Of a DNA stretch of 64,000 bases, positions 27,761-36,790 are shown one piece after another. The position numbers and the translations under genes were made by a program. The DNA is from Euzebyella marina (lineage in GTDB: Bacteria > Bacteroidota > Bacteroidia > Flavobacteriales > Flavobacteriaceae): the NCBI RefSeq assembly GCF_014855515.1, contig NZ_JACYFK010000003.1, positions 186,001-250,000 on the forward strand, read 5' to 3'. Within the stretch, counting starts at the first letter, position 1. Every line of letters starts with the position of its first letter. A model generated the notes under the pieces. The model was given only the letters and a program-made list of their open reading frames with translations. It did no database searches and was not told where the DNA came from.

Positions 27761-28480
27761 CTAATTCGGAGTGTTCGGACGCTCGTTTTTTTCAAAATCA
27801 TAGGGGCATGCGGCGAAGTAATCTTGAATACTGAATTTTCTATCGACGAATTGTTCGGGCAAAATTTTAAAATGCTGAATGCGATCGACACGAAAGGCCC
27901 GGTAGCCTTCCCTAAGATGGCACCAAGCGAGAAGAATCCATTTGTTTTCGGTGGAAAAGAAAACGTAAGGTTCGATTTTTCGAAAGGATATCTCGGTATC
28001 GTTGGCCTTGCGGTAGTTGATCTCGACGTAATTCAGATGCGTAATGGCAATTTGAAGTTCGGATAAAGCATTACTGGCAAAACTTTCTTGGCGCGGTTCA
28101 AATACATGAATTTTTGAACTCAATATTTCGCTCTTTTCCAAAACCGTTGAGCGAAACACCGATTTGATCTTGATCAGCGCTTCCTCAAAATCCTTCACAA
28201 ATGAAGCGTCTTTGCTGTTGTTGACCAGATGGTGTGCGGTAATCAGTGCGTTGGCCTGTTTTTCGGTAAATTGGACGGGGGCCACGGTATAACCGTCCAT
28301 AAGGGTGTAACCCCTGCCTTCCAAAGTCACCACGGGAACTCCAGACTCAATGAGCTTTTGAATATCGCGATAAATAGTGCGAATGCTCACATCGTACCTT
28401 TCCGAAAGTTCGGAAGCGGTCAAGACCCGACGCGATTTAAGCAAGGTCAATATGTTGATCAATCGAGATAACTGAGACAT
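27761..28480 (-). CDS. WYL-domain transcriptional regulator (YafY type)
   Basis: A 239-residue regulator. The N-terminal HTH_11 domain (about 5-58, LINILTLLKSRRVLTASELSERYDVSIRTIYRDIQKLIESG) is followed by a linker and a WYL ligand-sensing domain (about 140-225, EPYVFFSTENKWILLAWCHLREGYRAFRVDRI). WYL domains are thought to bind small molecules or nucleic acid ligands. The gene starts 86 bp after the VOC gene on the same strand, with a 17-bp perfect inverted repeat between them, which makes that VOC gene a possible target. A TAACTTTA box lies seven bases upstream of the ATG. Confidence 0.9.
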   Translation of the reverse strand: MSQLSRLINILTLLKSRRVLTASELSERYDVSIRTIYRDIQKLIESGVPVVTLEGRGYTLMDGYTVAPVQFTEKQANALITAHHLVNNSKDASFVKDFEEALIKIKSVFRSTVLEKSEILSSKIHVFEPRQESFASNALSELQIAITHLNYVEINYRKANDTEISFRKIEPYVFFSTENKWILLAWCHLREGYRAFRVDRIQHFKILPEQFVDRKFSIQDYFAACPYDFEKNERPNTPN

Positions 28481-28510
28481 GGTGAGGTAAAGTTAAGAAA
28501 GCGGATTGGT

Positions 28511-28555
28511 ATGAATGCCATCTTGAACCGGAGGGGTATTCAAGATGGCATTCAT
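28511..28555 (+). repeat. 17-bp perfect inverted repeat between VOC and WYL genes
   Basis: ATGAATGCCATCTTGAA (28511-28527) and TTCAAGATGGCATTCAT (28539-28555) are perfect complements with an 11-base loop. T-rich sequence follows on the plus strand only, so it is a textbook terminator in the plus direction although both neighbouring genes read on the minus strand. Confidence 0.75.
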
Positions 28556-28566
28556 TTTTTAAAGGA

Positions 28567-28938
28567 TTAGTTCCAAGAATGCAGGGCCACTTTGTTGCCT
28601 TCGGTGTCCATGATATGGGCCATGTATCCGTTTTCCCCAATATCGGTTTTAGGAATGACCACTTTGCCGCCAGCAGCTTCTACCCGTGCTAACGGAATGG
28701 CCAAATCGTTTCCACCATCCAGATAAACCGTAACCCCTTCAGAAGAAGGGTTGGCCCCTTTCATTTCCATTATGGCGCCACCGACCTTATTATTGTCGGA
28801 ATCGTAGGGAAAAACACCGTACTTGCTTTCGGGCATAGGAACTTCCCTGATTTCAATATCCAAAATAATGGAATAAAAATCTTTCGCTCTTTCGAAATTT
28901 TTGACTGGAATTTCAAACCAGCTGATTGCATTGGTCAT
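28567..28938 (-). CDS. VOC family protein
   Basis: Start taken at ATG 28938 (123 residues, MTNAISWFEIPV); the frame extends upstream to 28971 with residues that do not fit the family. The fold pattern is clear: ISWFEIPVKNFERAKDFYSIIL, GVFPYDSD, VTVYLDGGNDLAI, then GYMAHIMDTEGNKVALHSWN with the metal-ligand strand. It resembles small glyoxalase-like proteins of unknown substrate. It lies immediately upstream of the WYL regulator on the same strand, which may control it. Confidence 0.85.
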   Translation of the reverse strand: MTNAISWFEIPVKNFERAKDFYSIILDIEIREVPMPESKYGVFPYDSDNNKVGGAIMEMKGANPSSEGVTVYLDGGNDLAIPLARVEAAGGKVVIPKTDIGENGYMAHIMDTEGNKVALHSWN

Positions 28939-29034
28939 GATATTTGTTTTTAGAATTAAACTTTGACCCAAAGGTATTTTCGACCAATGTCAGTATATGT
29001 CAGGGGTATTTTTATAAGGATGATTTTTTTGAAT

Positions 29035-30453
29035 TTATTCTCTTTTTTGAGAGAACAACCAAGGCAATTTTTCTTCGGTATCATTGACTTTCGACCACAC
29101 GGCATGGCCGACGCCTTCAAACTCAAGGTATTTTGGTTTTCCGCCTTTGGCCCTGATGGCCTGTATCATATCCCGTGAAAGTTTTGTGGGCACATTGGTG
29201 TCTTCGGCGCCATGAAAGGCCCATATAGGCATATTCACCAACACTTCAGCTAGGTCGGGGTCACCACCGCCACAAACCGGCATGGCAGCTGCAAACATTT
29301 GAGGATTTTTGGCGATGAGATTCCAAGTGCCAAATCCGCCAAGAGACATGCCCATGACATACCTGCGGCTTGTATCTATGTTAAATTCATTTTCAAGGGC
29401 AGCCATAGCTTCGAGTACCAAATCTTCTATGCTGCTGTAATTGGGAATTCCACCGAAACTATGCCCCGGCGGGCATTGCGGAACGAATAAAAAAGCCGGG
29501 TATTTTTGACGGTTGGCCGGTTCCGCAAGTTTACGCGCGAACATCGCGGCTTCTATTTGCCTGATATTATCCGAGCCGTTGCCTCCGCCATGATGCAGGC
29601 AAACCGCTAAGGGATATTTTTTATCGGCATTGTAATTTAAAGGCCGCAATATCCGATAGTGCAACGTCTCTCCCGACGTGCCTGTAAATGAACGCATTTC
29701 GAAAATACTGGCCATCTCTTTTTGGCTTTGCGTGGCAGGGGTGTACTTGAGATTGTTTTGAAAGGCATCTTTAACGAGTAGAAAGAGGGTGGCAAAGATG
29801 AACAACCCTATGGTTATTTGGCCAAAGAGGTTTAAAGAACGCGTCTTTTTAGGAGGTTCTTTTACTTGTTTTAATTCTTCCCAAAAATGAGCTATCAAAG
29901 GGATAGACACAAGGCTGCCGATGACCGTAAGTGCATTGTGCAGTAAACCAATCGTTTCCCTCATTTCGTAGCTGGAGGCTTTCGAGGCCCCAAGCGAGGC
30001 AGCGATAAACAACAAGGAAACCAAAATCAACATTCCTCCTGCCCATCTGAGCCATTTGTGATAGTTCGTTTTACTGATTATAAGTGTTAGCCCGTACAAA
30101 AACATAGAGGATAACATACAGAGGTAAATAGCATGGTAATAGCTTTCTAGCCGCTGGGCCGTAACCATAAAATAAATGACCGTTAAATGGCAGAGCGAGA
30201 AGAAGAGGTATTGCAGGCAACCGAGGGTCGCCCACCAATACCTTTGGTGGTAATAGTAGATAATTAAAAATAGGTTGCTGAATATCGTAACTAGGCCATA
30301 CGTTAAAAACCAAATATCAAAAGAAGTGAGATACCTGATCTTAATGCCGATTTTCAGGTTGATGATAGAGGCAACGAAGAGGGTTATAAAGCTGAAGGCC
30401 AAAAAGAAAATCGTAAAGTGATAAAAACTTCTTTTTGGCCTTATATGCTGCAT
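29035..30453 (-). CDS. seven-helix membrane domain fused to an alpha/beta-hydrolase esterase
   Basis: A 472-residue fusion. The first 230 residues have seven hydrophobic helices (about 12-32, 45-66, 72-97, 108-127, 138-154, 170-190, 208-228). From about 245 an esterase of the PHB depolymerase/feruloyl esterase-like type follows: oxyanion segment CLHHGGGNGSDN, nucleophile Ser370 in GMSLGGFG, Asp418 in GAEDTNVP and His450 in GVGHAVW. The catalytic part should face the periplasm if seven helices place it there. Substrate unknown. No lipobox or signal peptide other than the first helix. Confidence 0.85.
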   Translation of the reverse strand: MQHIRPKRSFYHFTIFFLAFSFITLFVASIINLKIGIKIRYLTSFDIWFLTYGLVTIFSNLFLIIYYYHQRYWWATLGCLQYLFFSLCHLTVIYFMVTAQRLESYYHAIYLCMLSSMFLYGLTLIISKTNYHKWLRWAGGMLILVSLLFIAASLGASKASSYEMRETIGLLHNALTVIGSLVSIPLIAHFWEELKQVKEPPKKTRSLNLFGQITIGLFIFATLFLLVKDAFQNNLKYTPATQSQKEMASIFEMRSFTGTSGETLHYRILRPLNYNADKKYPLAVCLHHGGGNGSDNIRQIEAAMFARKLAEPANRQKYPAFLFVPQCPPGHSFGGIPNYSSIEDLVLEAMAALENEFNIDTSRRYVMGMSLGGFGTWNLIAKNPQMFAAAMPVCGGGDPDLAEVLVNMPIWAFHGAEDTNVPTKLSRDMIQAIRAKGGKPKYLEFEGVGHAVWSKVNDTEEKLPWLFSQKRE

Positions 30454-30528
30454 AAACCGTTATTATAAGTGGTCTTTCAATTTTGTTTTACGAATCTTAA
30501 AGGACGCGTTGCCAGACGAACCTAATCT

Positions 30529-31545
30529 TTAACGATGGTCGTGGTCGTAATGCTGTTGAAGAATATCATCACCAAAATCATTCTCTAGATCTCTAACCAC
30601 TGTATGCACATGGTTGTTATTGTTTTGGGTATTGTCGTATTCAATTAAAAGGGTAGGCCCTTGAATACTGTAATAGTGGCCTTGCCCTCTTTCAAGACTT
30701 CCGGCCCAGGCGAAATAAAGTTCGTCGATACCTTCTTTCTCTATTTTGGCCTTGAACTTTTCAGAAAACTTTTCTTCGTAATTATCGAGGTACAATTGAA
30801 GCAAGTTCCAAAAGGTCTTTTGTTGATCTTTGGTTAAATCGGAATATTTGATACCGGTATGCGCCAATTTTTCAGCTTTGGAGTGATTGCTGGTAAACAT
30901 GTCGGCAGGGGCCGTTTCAGAGAAGCGAGCCACTTTTAACTGCTCTGGGTCAAGTGCGTTGACCATGGCGTAACCTAGGTCGGTCTCTTTTTTCAAAACT
31001 TCATGTCCTTTTCTCTTTCCTTCCAATACCCTTCCCGGATTAGAACCTAAAAAGAAGGGAGTGCTAGATACCAAGGCACCCTCTGAAGCCAAAAAGTTCA
31101 ATGAGATATGATGGCCCTCAAAACGCCAACCCCAAAACTGTTCTTCAGCGGGGTCGCCGAAAATCCAGAAATGGTAATTAAGAGGGTCTCTTTTGGCCGT
31201 TCCATCGGGCATTTTCGGGTTATTCTCGAGAACGATAAGTATGTTCTCCAAATCCATAATAGCCTTGGTCTTTTCATAGGCTTCGGTACTGATGGAAGCT
31301 TTTAAAAGTGCAAGCGCCGCTTTTGTTTGGGCTTCGTTATATTGGTTGAAGGTCGTTCCCTTTCGGTAAACAGGGGTATAGAAGAAACTTTTGCGCTCGT
31401 CTGAAGTCAGTTCATAAAGCGTTTGTTCTCTCAACTCTTTGGAGAGCGAGCTTAAAAAATCGTTGGCCAATTGATGCAGTTCTTGTGCTTGGCCCTTCAA
31501 GAAAAACAAGCATAGGGTGTATGCTAAAAGGTACTTTTTTGACAT
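30529..31545 (-). CDS. DUF3500 family exported protein
   Basis: A 338-residue protein with a signal peptide (MSKKYLLAYTLCLFFLKGQAQ, cleavage near residue 20). The DUF3500 core includes DERKSFFYTPVYRKG, LENILIVLEN, NYHFWIFGDPAEEQFWGWRFEGHHISLNF and HDHR at the end, with numerous His residues that could bind metal. The family is widespread in Bacteroidota and Planctomycetes, with no established activity. It lies 75 bp upstream of the esterase gene on the same strand; cotranscription is possible. Confidence 0.85.
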   Translation of the reverse strand: MSKKYLLAYTLCLFFLKGQAQELHQLANDFLSSLSKELREQTLYELTSDERKSFFYTPVYRKGTTFNQYNEAQTKAALALLKASISTEAYEKTKAIMDLENILIVLENNPKMPDGTAKRDPLNYHFWIFGDPAEEQFWGWRFEGHHISLNFLASEGALVSSTPFFLGSNPGRVLEGKRKGHEVLKKETDLGYAMVNALDPEQLKVARFSETAPADMFTSNHSKAEKLAHTGIKYSDLTKDQQKTFWNLLQLYLDNYEEKFSEKFKAKIEKEGIDELYFAWAGSLERGQGHYYSIQGPTLLIEYDNTQNNNNHVHTVVRDLENDFGDDILQQHYDHDHR

Positions 31546-31662
31546 GGTCTGGTAGTTTCAGTTTGTTAAAGCGATAAAAGGTACTACAAATTCTCTAATA
31601 TGCTTGAAACCTACAAGATAAACCTTGGTAATCAAGTTAAAGTGGTAAGCTTGGAGTTAAAA

Positions 31663-32235
31663 TTAAAGGTCTAAGGCCCTTCTGTATTGAAGGAGGTTCA
31701 ATTTGGGGCGTTCCAAAAGTTTGAGGTTCGTGTACCCTAGTTTTTTTAGACTGCGGTGCAATTTGCTAAAACGATTGCCATCGGTGATTAGGCGTAACTC
31801 ATAATCTTCGCACTTGATGTGAACCCTGGTTTCGGTAATCTTGTATTCTGAAGGATATACTTTGAGGTGGCGAGAGATTCGGTTGGGGATGCCCAATTTG
31901 GATAAAATATACATCGGAGACATATAAAAAGTGTCGATGACCTCTTTGCCTCGAATGAGGGTAATCGATTCAATCTCGTTTTTTAGTATGGGTATGATGG
32001 AGTCTTTCTCAGTAAAGTTGCCAACGACCATAAGCCCTTGAGGAAGCACCTCTAGGTTGCATTTGGTCTGGCTCAAAAGAACATCTGTTTTGTGCTGTTT
32101 GTTCTTGTAATCAATTAAGCGATAATGATATCTGGATTTCTTCCCCGTCCATTTTGACAAAAGGTTCAATTCGCCAGCGTGTGAATTGGTAGAGCCTTTA
32201 ACTCCCATAGCTAACCTGAGTTTTGAGTTGTTCAT
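31663..32235 (-). CDS. hypothetical protein, unrecognised
   Basis: About 190 residues from ATG 32235 (a GTG at 32253 would add six). No signal peptide or membrane segment. The sequence alternates basic and hydrophobic strands (YHYRLIDYKNKQHKTDVLLSQT, LEVLPQGLMVVGNFTEKD, IESITLIRGKEVIDTFY, YELRLITDGNRFSKLHRSLKKLGY), suggesting a beta-rich PH-like fold similar in look to bacterial PH-domain proteins, though this is a weak impression. It stands alone, 117 bp from the DUF3500 gene. A 282-bp region without genes lies upstream and shows only AT-rich sequence. Confidence 0.6.
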   Translation of the reverse strand: MNNSKLRLAMGVKGSTNSHAGELNLLSKWTGKKSRYHYRLIDYKNKQHKTDVLLSQTKCNLEVLPQGLMVVGNFTEKDSIIPILKNEIESITLIRGKEVIDTFYMSPMYILSKLGIPNRISRHLKVYPSEYKITETRVHIKCEDYELRLITDGNRFSKLHRSLKKLGYTNLKLLERPKLNLLQYRRALDL

Positions 32236-32517
32236 GAGTTGGTGCCGTAGCACCGTCGGGGGAAGGCTAATTTATGTATAATTGTCCACTTTTTTGACAC
32301 CGATTGGTATAGTCAAACGGTTCATTACAGCATATAAAAGATGTCAATGGTCGATGAAACAGCGCATTTTTCAGGCTCAGCAATTTTTGAATTATGAATT
32401 AAAAGTTATTAACAAATTATATTAATCCGAAATTCGTAATTGAATAGATGATTTTTTGATTAAATCGCAATGCTTTTGCTGATGGGACGAATACCCAATT
32501 TATGGGGTGCTATTTGC

Positions 32518-33849
32518 CTATAACAGACCTCTCGATTTGATTTCGAGATATTTGTTAATCGTTTTAAGGGTGAGTTCTTCCGGTTTGGTGAGAATGGTCT
32601 GAATACCGTACTTATGAAGCTCTTTTTGCATCAGCTGTTTTTCGGAAGAAAATTTCTCGGCGATGGTTTGGTGATAGATTTCTTGAAGCGATTGGGTGTT
32701 TTTTTCGATAAGCGCCTCGAGCTCTGTATTTTCAAAAAATATGACCACTAAAACATGTTTTTTAGCTATCGCCAATAAATAGGGAAGCTGACGCCTCAAA
32801 GCTGAAATATGCTCGAAATTGGTATATAGCATCAATAAACTTCGGTGATTGATCTTGCGCTTCACCTGGCCATAAAGTAATCCGAAATCGGAATCGCTAA
32901 ATGCCGTATTCACATTATAAAGCTTTTCCAAAATGATATTTAGGTGGGTGACCTTTTGAACTGCGGGCACGAAAGTCTCTATGTTTTTTGAGAAGGTGAG
33001 CAAACCTGTTTTATCGTGTCTTTTTAGGGCTATGTTCGAAAAGGCCAACGAAGCATTGATAGCATAATCTAACAATTTAAGCCCGTTAAAAGGCATTTTC
33101 ATCACCCGACCGGTATCAATTATCGAATAAACAGGCTGCGACCTTTCATCTTGATACTGGTTAACCATTAAATTACTTTGTTTGGCCGTTGCTTTCCAGT
33201 TGATGGTTCTGAAATCATCACCGGGTACATATTCCTTAATTTGTTCAAACTCTTGTGTATGCCCGATGCGACGGATTTTCTTCAGGCCCAGATCCGTCAA
33301 ACGATTGCTGATCGATAAGAAATCGTACTGTTGCATTTGAATAATGCTCGGGTACACCGGAACCATTTCCCCATTTTGAAAAATGAACTTCCTTTTAATA
33401 ATTCGAAGGGTGGTCGAAGCAAAAACTATAAGGTTACCAAATACATATTCCCCTCTTTCCACAGGGCGAACGGCGTATTCAAATTCGCCATTTTCACCTT
33501 TCAACAGGCTATCTCGGTACCGAAAGTCACGCTTTTGAAATTGTACCGGAAGCTCGTCTATAATTTCTAGAAATAGCTTCTGGTTGTAATGGGAGGTATA
33601 CTCCAGTTTAATCGGATTATAATCGCTGTTGGATAGTTTACCAGGTACCGAGCGTTTCGCCGTGATGGTCTTTGCAGGGCTATACAACAAGTAAATGTCG
33701 AACAGAAATAGGGCACATAAAACCCATGTCAAAAGCCAGGCAATAGGGTAGAGGAATGGTACCCAATAAGAGATAACAAAGCAGGCGGCCAGTACTGCGA
33801 TGTATCTGAAAAATGTGTTGTGTATGTAAAGTGATTTTACAAATTGCAT
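32518..33849 (-). CDS. DUF58 (vWA-like) protein
   Basis: A 443-residue protein with two N-terminal membrane helices (about 15-55) and a DUF58 core: PVERGEYVFGN near 125, EYVPGDDFRTINWKATAKQSNLMVNQYQDE near 207-236, and a following vWA-like segment SIIDTGRVMKM. DUF58 proteins work with MoxR ATPases, probably in assembly or activation of protein complexes. Here the MoxR gene is directly upstream (3-bp gap). It is the last gene of a six-gene minus-strand operon. Confidence 0.9.
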   Translation of the reverse strand: MQFVKSLYIHNTFFRYIAVLAACFVISYWVPFLYPIAWLLTWVLCALFLFDIYLLYSPAKTITAKRSVPGKLSNSDYNPIKLEYTSHYNQKLFLEIIDELPVQFQKRDFRYRDSLLKGENGEFEYAVRPVERGEYVFGNLIVFASTTLRIIKRKFIFQNGEMVPVYPSIIQMQQYDFLSISNRLTDLGLKKIRRIGHTQEFEQIKEYVPGDDFRTINWKATAKQSNLMVNQYQDERSQPVYSIIDTGRVMKMPFNGLKLLDYAINASLAFSNIALKRHDKTGLLTFSKNIETFVPAVQKVTHLNIILEKLYNVNTAFSDSDFGLLYGQVKRKINHRSLLMLYTNFEHISALRRQLPYLLAIAKKHVLVVIFFENTELEALIEKNTQSLQEIYHQTIAEKFSSEKQLMQKELHKYGIQTILTKPEELTLKTINKYLEIKSRGLL

Positions 33850-33852
33850 GCC

Positions 33853-34851
33853 CTATCTAGGGATTTCGACGGATTCGGTAATCATTTGAACCACATTCTC
33901 CGTGGTCATCCCTTCCATTTCGCGTTCAGGCGTCAGGATGACCCTGTGGTTAAGCACCGGAACCAAGGCATTTTTAACATCTTGAGGTGTTACAAAATCC
34001 CTTCCGTTGATGGCGGCAAAAGCTTTAGCAGCGTTCAATGTGGCAATAGACGCCCTTGGAGAACCACCAAGGTATAGATGAGGGTGATTTCTCGTTTTAG
34101 TAATGACCTGGGCGATATAGTCTATGATTTTAGGTTCGACGATGACCTCCTGTATTTTCTTTTTGATGTCGGCCAGTTCAATAGGGTCCAGTATTCCGTT
34201 TATTTTTTCTTGTGGCCGGGCCCCTTTTCTTTCGTGATGTGTCTGTAAGATGAGAACTTCTTCTTCAACGGTAGGGTAATCGACCTTTATTTTAAAAATG
34301 AAACGGTCTAATTGGGCTTCCGGTAGGGCATAGGTACCTTCTTGCTCAATTGGGTTTTGCGTAGCCAATACCATAAAAGGCGCATCCATTTGATAGGTAA
34401 CACCATCCATGGTTACTTGACGTTCTTCCATAGTTTCAAATAAGGCTGCCTGTGTCTTGGCAGGGGCCCTGTTGATTTCGTCTATGAGAATAATATTCGA
34501 GAAAATAGGGCCTTTTTTAAACTCAAAATCAGATGTTTTGGCACTGAATATGGAGGTGCCCAGAATATCACTTGGCATTAGGTCAGGCGTGAATTGAATA
34601 CGGCTAAATTCCGTTTTCAAAGTTTTGGCGAATAATTTGGCGGTAATGGTCTTCGCCACACCCGGTACACCTTCTATCAATGCGTGCCCGTCGACCAATA
34701 GGGCAACGATAAGTAGTTCGATAAAATTTTCTTGGCCCACTATCACTTGGGCTAGCTCTTTTTTTATGTTCGCTACCGCAGACTTAAGGCTTTCAAGGTC
34801 TATACGGTTATTGAAATGAATGTCGTTGTTCTCGTTTTCAGTACTTTCCAT
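33853..34851 (-). CDS. MoxR-family AAA+ ATPase
   Basis: A 332-residue chaperone-type ATPase: Walker A GVPGVAKT near 79-86, Walker B IILIDEINR, sensor 1 VLATQNP and the arginine-finger/lid region EAQLDRF. MoxR proteins remodel partners that contain vWA domains; the DUF58 product downstream is the obvious partner. Neighbouring membrane proteins (DUF4350, DUF4129, SpoIIM-like) suggest the system acts at the inner membrane. Highly conserved cluster in Bacteroidota, with no proven pathway. Confidence 0.95.
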   Translation of the reverse strand: MESTENENNDIHFNNRIDLESLKSAVANIKKELAQVIVGQENFIELLIVALLVDGHALIEGVPGVAKTITAKLFAKTLKTEFSRIQFTPDLMPSDILGTSIFSAKTSDFEFKKGPIFSNIILIDEINRAPAKTQAALFETMEERQVTMDGVTYQMDAPFMVLATQNPIEQEGTYALPEAQLDRFIFKIKVDYPTVEEEVLILQTHHERKGARPQEKINGILDPIELADIKKKIQEVIVEPKIIDYIAQVITKTRNHPHLYLGGSPRASIATLNAAKAFAAINGRDFVTPQDVKNALVPVLNHRVILTPEREMEGMTTENVVQMITESVEIPR

Positions 34852-34856
34852 GCACT

Positions 34857-36056
34857 CTATTTTTTGAATTGCTCTATTTGTCTATTTAACTCTTGTAAAT
34901 CACCATTATCTATGCGTGTCTGTTGCTGTAGTTTTATAACCAATTGAAACAGTTTTTTTATCTCGTCTTTAGGTTGCCCACTTCGCGCGGCCAAGTTGGT
35001 ATAGAATTCTTCATTCAGTTCTCTGGTGGGCAGATAGAATTTGTTTCGAACATACTCTAAAAAATGCTCCATTTTATATCGCGCAATGGCATCGGCATCT
35101 GACGATTCGTAATACATATCGGCAATAGTTCTAGTAAATGCCAATGTTTGGTTGGTCAATGGGCGTATTACGGGTATGGCCCTTTGTTTTCGTTTTCCTT
35201 CAAAAATGATATAGATGACGGCACCTATCAGAACCAAATAATAGGCCCACTTAAATTCTTTGTAATTCAAGAAAATATACATGGGCGAAGTGTAGAAAGA
35301 TTTGCCCGATTTATGGTGATTGTCAAAGTATAATTTTTTTGAACTATCAAAATAGGAGAGAAGCCCTGATGTGTATTCCCTGTTCTCTTTTTTTAGGATA
35401 AAATAATTGGTAAACGCTTTGGGAAAGGTACTCAGTATAATCTCACCCTGCCCATGTTTTAAACTAATTACATTGGGGTGGCGGGCTTCTTCAGAAAGCG
35501 AGTCCTTTTCCTTTGCCACCGTCCCCAAAATTTTGGCATCAGAAAGACTGTCTTTCGGAAAATAGCTTACGTGATGGTCTTTTTCAAATTGAAAACCCTT
35601 GTCTAACTTGAGATACGAATTGACCAAATAGTGCTTGTAACCGCCAAAATTCTCAAAATCACTGAAAAGTGTGTTCGTTGTTAAGTTGAGCGTATCGAGC
35701 AAATGTTCTTCAAAATCATTTGAGGCAATATAGGCGGTATTGCCCTGGTCGACCCAATCCAATAATGCATAAAGCTCGGTATCGCCAAAATTTACCTTTT
35801 CATTGATGAATATATAGGTGCCCTGCACTGAATCGTTTTTGTTCAGAAAATCAAAAGGCGGACTGTACACCTGCTCGCTTTCGGGAAACTCGGTTTCAAT
35901 AAAATCGGTAAACACTTTGGTGCCATAGGGTATTTTATGGTCATTTACATAAGAAGGAAACCAATTGATGTTCTTGGGCTTACTGTATTGAAGCAGCATA
36001 AGACCGGCCACCGTGGCCACTATGATAGCGATATATACAGAACCCTTTTTACCCAT
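34857..36056 (-). CDS. DUF4350 membrane protein
   Basis: A 399-residue protein with an N-terminal helix (about 6-22), a periplasmic GATase-like DUF4350 domain (about 35-245, including IPYGTKVFTDFIETEFPESE and LLDWVDQGNTAYIASNDF, and HGQGEIILSTFPKAFTNYF) and a second helix near 272-290, then a cytoplasmic helical tail. The N-terminal eight bases overlap the DUF4129 gene upstream, supporting translational coupling. No enzymatic motif seen. Probable structural or regulatory partner of the MoxR system. Confidence 0.85.
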   Translation of the reverse strand: MGKKGSVYIAIIVATVAGLMLLQYSKPKNINWFPSYVNDHKIPYGTKVFTDFIETEFPESEQVYSPPFDFLNKNDSVQGTYIFINEKVNFGDTELYALLDWVDQGNTAYIASNDFEEHLLDTLNLTTNTLFSDFENFGGYKHYLVNSYLKLDKGFQFEKDHHVSYFPKDSLSDAKILGTVAKEKDSLSEEARHPNVISLKHGQGEIILSTFPKAFTNYFILKKENREYTSGLLSYFDSSKKLYFDNHHKSGKSFYTSPMYIFLNYKEFKWAYYLVLIGAVIYIIFEGKRKQRAIPVIRPLTNQTLAFTRTIADMYYESSDADAIARYKMEHFLEYVRNKFYLPTRELNEEFYTNLAARSGQPKDEIKKLFQLVIKLQQQTRIDNGDLQELNRQIEQFKK

Positions 36057-36786
36057 TGGAACCCAATTTGGTTTGTAGTTCTAAAAATGATCTTTCTGCC
36101 CTAGAATATCCGTTTTCATCAATGGCAAAATCTCCATACCAGATATAATCATACAACCAAGTGATTTTAGAGAAATTCAACTTGATGTCATCGTTATTGA
36201 TTTCGGCTAGATAATCGCTGTTCGTTTTTTGAAGTTGCCACTCAATAAAATCTTTCTCGGTAAGTAGTTTTAAAATACCAAGGTAATAATACCTAATGGC
36301 GAGCCGGTAATTTTTTTGTGCAACCGCTTCTTTGATGAGCTGTTGAATGTCTTCGTTCTTGATGATGTTTTCCTCTTCGGATAAGATAACGGAGTGTTCT
36401 CTGTTTTTTGCCCCTTGCAATGTTCTTGCATTGAGTTGCAGAAAGAACTTGATCAAGAGAAAAATAAGTAGGGCCAATAAGATATACGGAACAATCTCTA
36501 AAAACGTAGCCAAAAAGCCGGCCGCCTTTTCGATGCCGAACAGCAGCTCGAACAACCTCAGAAACAGGTCGCCCAACCAGGCGGTAAAATCGTTCCACCA
36601 ACCAATCTCAGACGTCGTGGTTTCATAATCGAACGCCTTGTCCGATTTATACTTTTCTAAAAAACTTTCGGGTATGGTACGAACGTTCAGAGGGGTATCG
36701 TCATAGTTCACCTTGGTAGAGTCTTGCTGCCCAAAACCATGCCATGAACAAATAAACGAACCGATTAGAATAAGCAGTCTATGCAT
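36049..36786 (-). CDS. DUF4129 membrane protein
   Basis: A 245-residue protein with a signal peptide (MHRLLILIGSFICSWHGFGQ), a periplasmic segment, one membrane helix (about 95-117, VPYILLALLIFLLIKFFL) and a cytoplasmic DUF4129 domain (AIRYYYLGILKLLTEKDFIEW, SKITWLYDYIWYGDFAIDENGYSRAERSFLEL). DUF4129 is often found beside MoxR/DUF58 genes, sometimes fused to transglutaminase domains. Overlaps the DUF4350 gene by 8 bp. Confidence 0.85.
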   Translation of the reverse strand: MHRLLILIGSFICSWHGFGQQDSTKVNYDDTPLNVRTIPESFLEKYKSDKAFDYETTTSEIGWWNDFTAWLGDLFLRLFELLFGIEKAAGFLATFLEIVPYILLALLIFLLIKFFLQLNARTLQGAKNREHSVILSEEENIIKNEDIQQLIKEAVAQKNYRLAIRYYYLGILKLLTEKDFIEWQLQKTNSDYLAEINNDDIKLNFSKITWLYDYIWYGDFAIDENGYSRAERSFLELQTKLGSNG

Positions 36787-36790
36787 TTAG

